Assembly: GCA_023390415.1 (NCBI GenBank)
Contig: JAEWCW010000115.1
Location: 1 to 5,068 of the forward strand
Direction: 5' to 3'
Source of the DNA: Pseudomonadota bacterium
Lineage (GTDB): Bacteria > Pseudomonadota > Alphaproteobacteria > Sphingomonadales > Sphingomonadaceae
DNA length: 5,068 bases
The position numbers and the translations under genes were made by a program. The notes under the pieces are model-generated. The model searched no databases. It saw only the letters and a list, made by a program, of their open reading frames with translations, and was not told where the DNA came from. Of the stretch, positions 1 through 5,068 are shown piece after piece; position 1 is the stretch's first letter; every line of letters begins with the position of its first letter.

Positions 1-251
1 TCCCAGGCCATGGTCGTGCGCGGCTCGATCTGTGCGCGCTCCCAATCGTCGCGGAGGCGCTCGCCGGCCTCGTACTGGCGCGTGTCGACGAGACCGCGCG
101 CCTTCAGCCAGCCCAAGGGCGATTCGACCATATTGACCGTCACCGAGCGCGCGGTGCGGACCCGGGCCCGGTCCCCTAGGCGGCTTCGGCCGGCCATGCC
201 GGTTTCCGGAATGGCACGCTCCTCCAGCATCCGGTTGCGCCTCGGCTTCAT
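1..251 (-). CDS. DUF6456 domain protein, N-terminal part (cut by the window edge)
   Basis: The gene reads leftward from an ATG at 251 and runs off the window after 83 codons, so stop and C-terminus are missing. The start is supported by a purine-rich Shine-Dalgarno sequence (GGAAGGAG) about 7 nt upstream. The N-terminus is basic and Arg-rich (about residues 1-35). The segment at residues 42-82, with VESPLGWLKARG, then YEAGERLRDDWERAQIEPRTTMAW, matches my memory of the start of the DUF6456 domain, a family frequent in Alphaproteobacteria. Larger members elsewhere carry a helix-turn-helix, so a DNA-binding role is possible, but no biochemical function is established that I know of. No signal peptide or membrane segment is visible. 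It is divergent from the XRE regulator at 346, with 94 nt between the start codons, so that regulator could also control this gene; this is inference. The family call rests on one conserved block only. Confidence 0.75.
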   Translation of the reverse strand, partial: MKPRRNRMLEERAIPETGMAGRSRLGDRARVRTARSVTVNMVESPLGWLKARGLVDTRQYEAGERLRDDWERAQIEPRTTMAW

Positions 252-318
252 CCCTCGCTCCTTCCGGCGACTCGCAAAGAAGCTCTTGCCATCCCGGCAC
301 GTCTGTAGGAAAGAGAAA

Positions 319-333
319 TAACCGATCCGGTTA
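319..333. promoter_or_regulatory. 15-bp dyad, candidate operator of the XRE regulator
   Basis: TAACCG and CGGTTA form perfect 6-bp inverted arms around the 3-nt centre ATC, ending 12 nt before the ATG of the XRE-type gene. The site lies in the 94-nt divergent intergenic region shared with the DUF6456 gene. XRE-family regulators commonly bind such short dyads as dimers and repress their own genes, so autoregulation is the natural reading, but it is inference. I see no convincing -35/-10 pair beside it: a TTGCCA at 286-291 has only a poor -10 match at the expected spacing. Confidence 0.4.
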
Positions 334-345
334 AGAGGCCTCGCC

Positions 346-909
346 ATGATCACCCGAATCCGCGAAGTGCGCCGAGCCAAGAAGATGACGCTCCAAGACG
401 TCGCCGACCGCTGCGATCCGCCGACCACGCCGCAGACCGTCGGGCGGCTGGAGACCGGGACGCGGACCGTCTCGGTCGGCTGGCTGAACCGGATCGCGGC
501 CGCGCTCGGGGTCGAGGCGGGCGACCTCGTCAAGCTGCCCGACCGCGAGGACCTGCCGATTGCCGCGGTGCTCGAGGCGGACGGGGCGAAGGCGCCGCGC
601 CGCGAGGGCGTCGCGATCCCGCCGCAGACCGAGCCGGGGCTGGTCGCGATCGCGGTGACCGCGGGCCTCGGCGACTATCGCGCCGGCGACGAGATCTGGG
701 CGCGGCGGCTTGCGCCCGAGGAGTTCGGCAGCGCGATGAACCGCGACGTCCTCGTCCCCCGCCCCGCCGGCCGCTTCCTGTTCGGCCGCCTGATCGGCCG
801 GGAGGGCAACAAGCTCCATCTCATCCCGCTCGGCGCCGGCCAGAAACAGGCGGTGGCGACGGACACGCCGTGGATCGCGGTGGCGACGCGGCTGGTGCGG
901 GCGCTGTAG
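346..909 (+). CDS. XRE-family transcriptional regulator with degenerate S24/LexA-like C-terminal domain
   Basis: This 187-residue cytoplasmic protein has an N-terminal lambda-repressor-like helix-turn-helix (about residues 3-62). RIREVRRAKKMTLQDVADRC gives helices 1-2, TPQTVGRLETGTRTVS the recognition segment, and WLNRIAAALGVEAGDL the closing helices. A linker (about 65-95) leads to a beta-rich C-terminal part in which GDEIWARR (114-121), DVLVPRP (134-140), FGRLIG (146-151) and LHLIPLG (157-163) follow the order of an S24 peptidase-like fold. The Ser of the usual Ser-Met motif is absent, and Arg148 stands where the catalytic Lys would be expected, so self-cleavage is unlikely. That alignment is by eye. 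The ATG at 346 is preceded by only a weak AGAGG about 9 nt away, and starting there keeps the helix-turn-helix whole. A perfect dyad ends 12 nt upstream and may be its own operator. Its ligand and targets are unknown. It is convergent with mutY, separated by a repeat-bearing gap. Confidence 0.85.
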   Translation: MITRIREVRRAKKMTLQDVADRCDPPTTPQTVGRLETGTRTVSVGWLNRIAAALGVEAGDLVKLPDREDLPIAAVLEADGAKAPRREGVAIPPQTEPGLVAIAVTAGLGDYRAGDEIWARRLAPEEFGSAMNRDVLVPRPAGRFLFGRLIGREGNKLHLIPLGAGQKQAVATDTPWIAVATRLVRAL

Positions 910-919
910 GTCCTTCGTC

Positions 920-1034
920 ATGCCGGGCTTGATCCGGCATCCATGAACGCGGACTGCGTGATGGAGCGCTGCACGGGGGCGGGCGACTTCTCGTCCTGAG
1001 ATGCCAGCCTTCGCTGGCATGACGGGTTGGCATT
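920..1034. repeat. Composite palindromic intergenic repeat, copy 1 (two hairpins)
   Basis: The left hairpin pairs ATGCCGG (920-926) with CCGGCAT (934-940) around a 7-nt loop and begins 10 nt after the XRE stop codon. The right hairpin pairs ATGCCAGC (1001-1008) with GCTGGCAT (1013-1020) around CTTC. The part from 962 to 1034 (beginning TGGAGCGCTGCAC, then TCCTGAGA, the hairpin, GACGGGT, TGGCATT) recurs at 1113-1186 in the same orientation. The type is familiar from alphaproteobacterial intergenic regions, where the complementary strand gives the spurious peptide IPAKAGIS. There is no T-run after either stem, so these are not classical intrinsic terminators. They could still end or stabilise the converging transcripts of the XRE gene and mutY. 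The bases between the copies (1035-1112) hold no gene or element that I recognise. Confidence 0.8.
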
Positions 1035-1112
1035 AGCGGCGCGACGGGAATTCGTCCCAGGCCGTCAAACCAACGAAAGCAGGGATATAGGTGGGGTTAT
1101 TCTCGGTCGCTG

Positions 1113-1186
1113 TGGAGCGCTGCACATAAGCGTGCGGCTTCTTGTCCTGAGATCCCAGCCTTCGCTGGGATGACGGGTGTGGCATT
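1113..1186. repeat. Palindromic intergenic repeat, copy 2 (partial, one hairpin)
   Basis: This direct, collinear copy of 962-1034 opens with the same TGGAGCGCTGCAC. A 26-nt middle segment of equal length but several substitutions follows, then the hairpin ATCCCAGC (1152-1159), CTTC, GCTGGGAT (1164-1171), then GACGGGTGTGGCATT. Relative to copy 1 the stem has C for G on the left and G for C on the right, so pairing is kept. The left hairpin of copy 1 has no counterpart here. The last matching base, 1186, is also the last base of the mutY stop codon (1186-1188, minus strand). Confidence 0.8.
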
Positions 1187-2202
1187 CAGGCCGCTCGGTC
1201 CGTTTTCCTGCTTTCGCTCCAGGAAGCGCCTACCGCCGCGGCTTTGGCGAAGAGGGTGGGAAGACCGGCTTGCGCGAGGTTCGCGATCGGGTGCCAGTGG
1301 CCCTTCACGCGGCGGGGGGCCTCGGCGCAGAGGATGCGCATTTGCAGGCCGAAGTGGGTGAAGATGTGGGTGACGGTGCCGGCCTCTTGCCACGAGGCTT
1401 CGGCGGGGGGCTGTTCGGGCATAGCGAGCATTCCGCCGAGGAGGCCTTTGGCGGGGCGGCGGACGAGGAGGACGTGGCCGTCATGCTCGAGCCAGTAGGC
1501 GGTGCCGGTGCGGGCGGGGCGCGGGGTTTTTGGGGTCTTGCGCGGGTAGGTTGCGGGGTCGCCTGAGGCGTAGGCGGCGCAGTGCCGGTTGAGCGGGCAG
1601 CGGCGGCAATCGGGATTTCTGGGGGTGCAGATGGTGGCGCCGAGATCCATCATCGCTTGGGCGAAGTCCCCGCTTGGGCCGGGCGGGGTGAGCGCGTCGG
1701 CGAGGCGGCGGAGCTCCGGCTTGGCCGCTGGAAGCGGGGTTTCGACGGCGTGGAGGCGGGCGACGACGCGCTCGACATTGCCGTCGACGACGACGGCTCG
1801 GCGGCCGAAGGCGATGGCGGCGATGGCGGCGGCGCTGTACGGGCCGAGGCCGGGCAGCCCCCTAAGCCCCTCCTCCGTGTCCGGGAAGCGACCGCCATGA
1901 TCGCGCACGACGGCGCGGGCGCAGGCGATCAGGTTGCGGGCGCGGGCATAGTAGCCGAGGCCGGCCCAGGCGCGCATCACCTCCTCGTCCGGGGCTGCGG
2001 CGAGCGCCTCGACAGTGGGCCACAGCGCGGTGAAGGCTTCGAAGCGCGGGCGGACCGCGGCGACCGTGGTCTGCTGAAGCATCACCTCGGACAGCCAGAC
2101 GCGATAGGGATCGGGCCGCTCCCCCGGCTCGGCACGCCAGGGAAGCCGCCTTTTATCCACAACATACCAGCGCAGAAGGGCGTTTGATGCATCGACGGGC
2201 AC
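1186..2202 (-). CDS. mutY: Adenine DNA glycosylase MutY (A/G-specific, [4Fe-4S])
   Basis: MutY removes adenine mispaired with 8-oxoguanine or guanine, limiting G:C to T:A mutation in base excision repair. From the GTG at 2202 the product has 338 residues, normal for the family. Visible motifs in order: LPWR (20-23); SEVMLQQT (38-45) with catalytic Glu39; GLGYYARARNL (81-91); helix-hairpin-helix LPGLGPYSA (116-124); VDGNVERV (139-146) with catalytic Asp140; and the iron-sulfur loop Cys192-X6-Cys199-X2-Cys202-X5-Cys208. The C-terminal NUDIX-like domain, which recognises 8-oxoguanine, shows RRPAKGLLGG (248-257) and HIFTHFGL (279-286). The frame stays open to a GTG at 2271, but the extra 23 residues (Ser/Pro-rich) overlap the opposite gene and look unlike MutY, so 2202 is preferred even though no good ribosome binding site is visible. 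The start region overlaps that of the divergent dciA-like gene by 16 bp. Identity is secure; only the start is uncertain. Confidence 0.96.
   Translation of the reverse strand: MPVDASNALLRWYVVDKRRLPWRAEPGERPDPYRVWLSEVMLQQTTVAAVRPRFEAFTALWPTVEALAAAPDEEVMRAWAGLGYYARARNLIACARAVVRDHGGRFPDTEEGLRGLPGLGPYSAAAIAAIAFGRRAVVVDGNVERVVARLHAVETPLPAAKPELRRLADALTPPGPSGDFAQAMMDLGATICTPRNPDCRRCPLNRHCAAYASGDPATYPRKTPKTPRPARTGTAYWLEHDGHVLLVRRPAKGLLGGMLAMPEQPPAEASWQEAGTVTHIFTHFGLQMRILCAEAPRRVKGHWHPIANLAQAGLPTLFAKAAAVGASWSESRKTDRAA
2153..2161 (+). promoter_or_regulatory. Perfect DnaA-box sequence upstream of the dciA-like gene
   Basis: TTATCCACA matches the strongest known DnaA box (the E. coli R1 type) at all nine positions. 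It lies 25 nt before the ATG at 2187 of the putative helicase-loader gene and inside the 5' coding end of mutY, where it is read as the Val-Asp-Lys region before LPWR. The surrounding mutY codons (TAT GTT GTG GAT AAA AGG) are unusually A/T-rich for this gene, as expected if the DNA also carries a regulatory signal. It is a single box: I found no second perfect match in the window, so an origin is not indicated. DnaA control of the downstream operon is inference. Confidence 0.35.
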
Positions 2203-2783
2203 AGGCCGGCTATGCCATGCTCGGGGCGATGGCGAAACCGGCGGGGACCAAGAAGAAGAAAGAGGAAGCACCGCGCGCGCGAAGGGCGCGTGCGGTGAGC
2301 GAAATGCTGCCCGAAATCGGCGGCGCCGCCTTCCGCCGCTTCGGATTCGTTCAGAGCTCGATCGTCAGCCGCTGGCGCGAGATCGTCGGCGAGCGCTACG
2401 CCGCGGTCTCGGCCCCGGAATCGATTCGCTTCCCGCCCGGCAAGCGCTCGACCGGCGTGCTCACCCTGGTCGTCGAGGGCGCGCATGCGCCGATGATGCA
2501 GCATGTCGCGCCGACGATCATCGAGCGGGTCAACCGCTTCTTCGGCTATGCCGCGATCGACCGGGTGAACTTCCGGCAGGGGATCGTTCGGGTCGAGAAG
2601 GACAAGGCGCGGAAGGCGCCCGTATCGCTCGCGCCGGTGCCCGCCGCTTTGGGCGATTCGCTGCGCGACATCGGCGACCCCGAGCTCAAGGCCTGTCTCG
2701 AAGCGCTTGCGCGCAGCGTCGCGCGCGGCGATGAGCTTGCCTCCATCCCGGTGATTGGAACGATCGGAGAGAAAAGACGATGA
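2187..2783 (+). CDS. dciA: DUF721 / DciA-like protein, putative replicative helicase loader
   Basis: DUF721 proteins of the DciA type load or assist the replicative helicase DnaB in bacteria that lack DnaC or DnaI; Caulobacter has a characterised member. The product from ATG 2187 has 198 residues. A basic Lys/Arg-rich leader (17-36) precedes the domain (about 37-130), a KH-like fold in DciA. Its family signature includes FGFVQSSIVSRWREIVGERYA (52-72) with Trp63 and Gly68, VLTLVVEGAHAPMMQH (91-106), then IIERVNRFFGY and VNFRQG. A less conserved tail follows, with the helix LKACLEALARSVARGDEL. ATG 2187 is chosen for AAGGG 6 nt upstream; ATG 2229 (184 residues, MAKPAG) resembles homologues better and would remove the overlap with mutY, so the start is open. 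The gene heads the plus-strand cluster, ending in an ATGA overlap with the next gene. Family membership is firm; the helicase-loader role is by family and class. Confidence 0.85.
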   Translation: MHRRAQAGYAMLGAMAKPAGTKKKKEEAPRARRARAVSEMLPEIGGAAFRRFGFVQSSIVSRWREIVGERYAAVSAPESIRFPPGKRSTGVLTLVVEGAHAPMMQHVAPTIIERVNRFFGYAAIDRVNFRQGIVRVEKDKARKAPVSLAPVPAALGDSLRDIGDPELKACLEALARSVARGDELASIPVIGTIGEKRR

Positions 2784-3517
2784 AGAAGATGACTGGCCCG
2801 GGCATCGCGGCCCTGGCCCTGATGCTCTCGGCCTGCGGCGGCGGCGACGGCAACGGATCGACCGCCAACCTCAACCAGGCGCTTCCGCAGATCCCGGCGC
2901 CGAACAATGGCGACTGGACCCAGGTGGTCGAGCAGACCCCCGAAGGCGGCTTCCGCATGGGCAATCCGAATGCGCCGGTGAAGCTCATCGAATATGCATC
3001 GATGACCTGCCCGCATTGCCGCGCTTTCTCGGAAGAGAGCAGCCAACGGCTCAAGGACGTCTATGTGAAGAGCGGCCAAGTGAGCTTCGAATATCGCAAT
3101 TTCGTGCTCAACCCGCTCGATGCAGCAGCCTCGATCGGTGCGCGCTGCATGGGCCCGTCCGGCTTCTTCGGAATGACCGAGCAGCTCTTCGCGACGCAGG
3201 AGCAGTGGGCCGGCGCAGTCGACGAGCAGGAGATGGCGCAGGCCCAGGCGCTGCCCCAGAACCAGCGCATTCCGGCGCTGTTCCGCGCGGCCGAGCTCGA
3301 CGCCTTCTTCCGCCAGCGCGGGGTGCCGGAATCGCAGATCAACCAGTGCCTGGCCAACCAGCAGGAGCTGGAGCGGCTCGCGCAGATCACCCAGACCGGC
3401 GCTGAGCGCTACCAGATTCCGGGCACGCCGGGCTTCGTGATCAACGACGAGCTCGTCCGCGACGTCTCGAACTGGCAGGATCTGGAGCCGATCCTGCGCT
3501 CGCGCATCGGAGGCTGA
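2780..3517 (+). CDS. DsbA-family thiol-disulfide oxidoreductase, predicted lipoprotein
   Basis: This 245-residue protein has a lipoprotein signal: Met-Lys-Lys, a hydrophobic stretch, then the lipobox Leu-Ser-Ala-Cys with Cys19 as the lipidation site and a Gly/Asp/Asn-rich tether after it. It is therefore expected to sit membrane-anchored, facing the periplasm. The thioredoxin-fold part contains the DsbA active site Cys77-Pro-His-Cys80 (EYASMTCPHCRAF), an inserted helical domain (about 110-205) and the cis-Pro loop GTPGFVIN with Pro217. Cys123 and Cys190 in the helical domain fit the second, non-catalytic disulfide described for alphaproteobacterial DsbA (the alpha-DsbA1 type). It probably oxidises or isomerises disulfides in exported proteins; no DsbB partner is in the window. 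The start overlaps the preceding stop as ATGA and has GGAGA upstream (2766-2770), indicating translational coupling. It is a paralogue of the next gene. I do not assign dsbA as a symbol because several paralogues usually exist. Confidence 0.92.
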   Translation: MKKMTGPGIAALALMLSACGGGDGNGSTANLNQALPQIPAPNNGDWTQVVEQTPEGGFRMGNPNAPVKLIEYASMTCPHCRAFSEESSQRLKDVYVKSGQVSFEYRNFVLNPLDAAASIGARCMGPSGFFGMTEQLFATQEQWAGAVDEQEMAQAQALPQNQRIPALFRAAELDAFFRQRGVPESQINQCLANQQELERLAQITQTGAERYQIPGTPGFVINDELVRDVSNWQDLEPILRSRIGG

Positions 3518-3519
3518 AG

Positions 3520-4206
3520 ATGAAGCGTGCGGCGATCGCCCTTGCTCTGGCCGCGGCACTGGCGTCGGCGCCGGCCGCGGCGCCCGCGGCAGCGAGTGCG
3601 GCCCAGCGGGACTGGGCGGGGACGATCGTCGCGACGCCGGAGGGCGGCTTCCGGATGGGCAATCCGGAAGCCACCACCCGGATCGTCGAATATGTCTCGC
3701 TGACCTGCCCGCATTGCCGGCATTTCGCCGCCGAAGGATCGCCCGCGCTGGTCGAGCAGGTGCGCAGCGGGCGACTGAGCTTCGAGATCCGGCCCTTCCC
3801 GCTCGACATCGTCGCCGCGGCGGCGGCGCAGCTCAATCGCTGCGCGGCGGCGGCCCAGGGCTTCGCGCTCAACGACGCGATCCTCGGCGGGCAGGACGAC
3901 ATCTTCGCGCGGCTCGATCGGCTGAGCCAGGAGGAGATCGCGGCGATCATGGCACTGGGCGAGGGCGAGCAACGCCAGCGCGTGGCAGCGGTGACGGGGA
4001 TCGACGCGATCGCCGCGCGCCACGGCCTCGACGCTGCGGCGGCACGGACCTGCCTTGCGGACCAGGCGGCGGCGGACCGCCTCGCAGCGATCAAGGCCGA
4101 GGCGGAAGCGATCGGCGTGCAAGGGACGCCGAGCTTCACGATCAACGGCGTGCTGCAGCAGAATGTGCACGACTGGTCGGCGCTGGCCCCATTGATCGGG
4201 AGATAG
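3520..4206 (+). CDS. DsbA-family thiol-disulfide oxidoreductase, secreted paralogue
   Basis: This 228-residue protein has an Ala-rich Sec signal peptide (about residues 1-28, probable cleavage near Ala-Ser-Ala-Ala) and no lipobox Cys, so it should be soluble in the periplasm. The active site is Cys63-Pro-His-Cys66 (VSLTCPHCRHF) and the cis-Pro loop is GTPSFTING with Pro204. It shares TPEGGFRMGNP and the whole active-site block with the gene before it, so the two arose by tandem duplication. Cys108 and Cys178 correspond to the neighbour's second cysteine pair. The helical domain has diverged: the Phe/Gln/Trp-rich helix of the first copy is replaced by an Ala-rich segment (about 98-112). GGAGG at 3509-3513 lies 6 nt before the ATG, and only 2 nt separate it from the previous stop codon. 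Different roles for the lipoprotein and the soluble copy are plausible but unproven. Confidence 0.92.
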   Translation: MKRAAIALALAAALASAPAAAPAAASAAQRDWAGTIVATPEGGFRMGNPEATTRIVEYVSLTCPHCRHFAAEGSPALVEQVRSGRLSFEIRPFPLDIVAAAAAQLNRCAAAAQGFALNDAILGGQDDIFARLDRLSQEEIAAIMALGEGEQRQRVAAVTGIDAIAARHGLDAAAARTCLADQAAADRLAAIKAEAEAIGVQGTPSFTINGVLQQNVHDWSALAPLIGR

Positions 4207-4228
4207 AGGTGCGTTCGGGGGGACGTCG

Positions 4229-5068
4229 GTGCAGGTAAAGAGGCTCAAGCTTTCCGGCTTCAAGAGCTTCGTCGAGCCGGCCGAGCTCCGGATCGAGCAA
4301 GGCCTGACGGGAGTCGTCGGGCCCAACGGCTGCGGCAAGTCCAACGTCCTCGAGGCGATCCGCTGGGTCATGGGCGAAAGCTCGCCCAAATCGATGCGGG
4401 GCGGCGGCATGGACGACGTCATCTTCGCCGGCACCGCGCTTCGCCCGCCGCGCGACTTCGCCGAAGTCTCCCTGCTCGTCGAGCCCGAGGCCGAGGACAT
4501 GGCTGGCGATCTCGGCGTGGCCCGCGAGGGCGAGCTGGAGGTCACACGCAGGATCGAGCGCGGCGCCGGATCTGCCTATCGCGTGAACGGCCGCGACGTC
4601 CGCGCCAAGGACGTCGCCTTGCTGTTCGCCGACGCCGCGACCGGGGCCCACTCCCCTGCCCTCGTCAGCCAAGGCAAGATCAGCGCGGTGATCGCGGCCA
4701 AGCCGACGGACCGCCGGCTGATGCTGGAGGAGGCGGCGGGGATTGCCGGCCTCCATGTCCGCCGCAAGGATGCCGAGCAGAAATTGCGGGCGGCCGAGGC
4801 AAATCTCGTCCGGATCGACGAGATGCTCGGCGACATGGAGCAGCGCGCGGCGGCGCTCAGGCGCCAGGCCAAGGCGGCCGAGCGCTACCGCAAGCTCTCC
4901 GACCAGATCAGGGTGGCCGAGGCGCGGCTGATCTTCGCCAAATGGCGCGAGGCGGCCGAGGCCGCGGACGCGGCCAAGCGCGAGGCGGAGCAGGCGGTCG
5001 CCGCGGTCGACAAGGCAGCCGAGGCTCAGCGCGCGGCTGCGGCCTGGCAGCACGAGGCGGCGCAGGCG
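4229..5068 (+). CDS. smc: Chromosome segregation protein SMC, N-terminal 280 residues (cut by the window edge)
   Basis: SMC is the ATPase of the bacterial condensin, acting with ScpA and ScpB to organise and separate the chromosome. The gene starts at GTG 4229 with GGGGGGA (4217-4223) 5 nt upstream and 22 nt after the preceding stop. VKRLKLSGFKSFVEP opens the head domain. Walker A is GPNGCGKSN (31-39), Arg57 in SMRGGGMDDVIFAG is the Arg-finger position, and YRVNGRDVR (117-125) and the Q-loop SQGKIS with Gln148 follow. RRLMLEEAAGIAGLHVRRKDAE (162-183) leads into an Ala/Glu/Arg-rich coiled coil to the window edge. DAATGAHSPALVSQG replaces the DTGLG-type sequence seen in many other bacteria, as I remember from other alphaproteobacteria. 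Full-length proteins have about 1,150 residues, so the hinge, returning coil and the Walker B/signature half lie beyond the window. Lack of a promoter-sized gap suggests cotranscription with the dciA-like and DsbA-like genes. Confidence 0.97.
   Translation, partial: MQVKRLKLSGFKSFVEPAELRIEQGLTGVVGPNGCGKSNVLEAIRWVMGESSPKSMRGGGMDDVIFAGTALRPPRDFAEVSLLVEPEAEDMAGDLGVAREGELEVTRRIERGAGSAYRVNGRDVRAKDVALLFADAATGAHSPALVSQGKISAVIAAKPTDRRLMLEEAAGIAGLHVRRKDAEQKLRAAEANLVRIDEMLGDMEQRAAALRRQAKAAERYRKLSDQIRVAEARLIFAKWREAAEAADAAKREAEQAVAAVDKAAEAQRAAAAWQHEAAQA

Noticed and set aside
10..321. Plus-strand open frame of 103 codons opposite the DUF6456 gene
   Set aside because: Very Arg/Ser-rich with no recognisable domain. 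It lies antisense to a coding frame with a good ribosome binding site and a family signature, so it is a GC-rich shadow frame.
331..1020. Minus-strand open frame beginning MPAKAGISG
   Set aside because: It starts inside the palindromic repeat and runs antisense through the XRE gene. The IPAKAGIS peptide is a well-known artefact of translating this repeat type.
920..1020. Hairpins as intrinsic terminators of the XRE gene or mutY
   Set aside because: The stems are good but no T-run follows on either strand. I list them as repeats only.
1046..1058. Short inverted repeat GGGA-ATTCG-TCCC
   Set aside because: Only 4-bp arms in GC-rich DNA, with no context that would give it a function.
1074..1087. 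Possible decayed third copy of the repeat (ACGAAAGCAGGGAT against GCGAAGGCTGGGAT)
   Set aside because: 11 of 14 bases match but there is no partner arm. Too little to call.
1097..1393. Minus-strand open frame containing IPAKAGISG
   Set aside because: It combines repeat copy 2 with an out-of-frame part of mutY. There is no independent evidence of coding.
2203..2271. Longer MutY starting at GTG 2271
   Set aside because: The added Ser/Pro-rich residues overlap the opposite gene, have no ribosome binding site and do not resemble MutY N-termini.
2418..2427. GAATCGATTC, two abutting CcrM sites forming a palindrome
   Set aside because: It lies inside the dciA-like coding sequence over the conserved Pro-Glu-Ser-Ile-Arg residues, away from any start region. 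The protein sequence explains it.

Overview
The window is GC-rich and gene-dense. It looks like chromosomal DNA of an alphaproteobacterium, most likely a sphingomonad. The reasons are the strong G/C preference at third codon positions, a DUF6456 protein, IPAKAGIS-type palindromic intergenic repeats, and the gene order mutY, DUF721 (dciA-like), DsbA-like genes, smc, which I know from memory to be common in this class. I could not run a database search.

Positions 1-909 hold two divergent genes. On the minus strand is the N-terminal part of a DUF6456 protein, cut by the left window edge. On the plus strand is a 187-residue XRE-type regulator with a C-terminal domain that resembles a catalytically dead S24/LexA-like fold. 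A 15-bp dyad (TAACCG-ATC-CGGTTA) lies 12 nt before the regulator's start codon and is a good operator candidate. Positions 910-1185, between the convergent ends of the regulator and mutY, carry two direct copies of a dispersed palindromic repeat. Their hairpin stems differ by a compensatory base-pair change.

Positions 1186-2202 (minus) encode the adenine DNA glycosylase MutY with every diagnostic motif intact. Diverging from it is a tightly packed plus-strand cluster. It starts with a DUF721/DciA-like putative helicase loader (2187-2783), followed by a DsbA-like lipoprotein (2780-3517, ATGA overlap), a second secreted DsbA-like paralogue (3520-4206), and the first 280 codons of smc (4229 to the window end). 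The spacing (4-nt overlap, 2 nt, 22 nt) suggests one operon.

Taken together the region is a conserved genome-maintenance neighbourhood: mismatch-associated base excision repair (MutY), replicative helicase loading (DciA-like) and chromosome organisation (SMC). Two periplasmic thiol-disulfide oxidoreductases sit in the middle. I see no mobile element, CRISPR array, RNA gene or clearly new defence system. The observations most worth checking are the perfect DnaA box just upstream of the dciA-like gene, the tandem DsbA pair with a retained second cysteine pair, the covarying repeat hairpins and the operator-like dyad.
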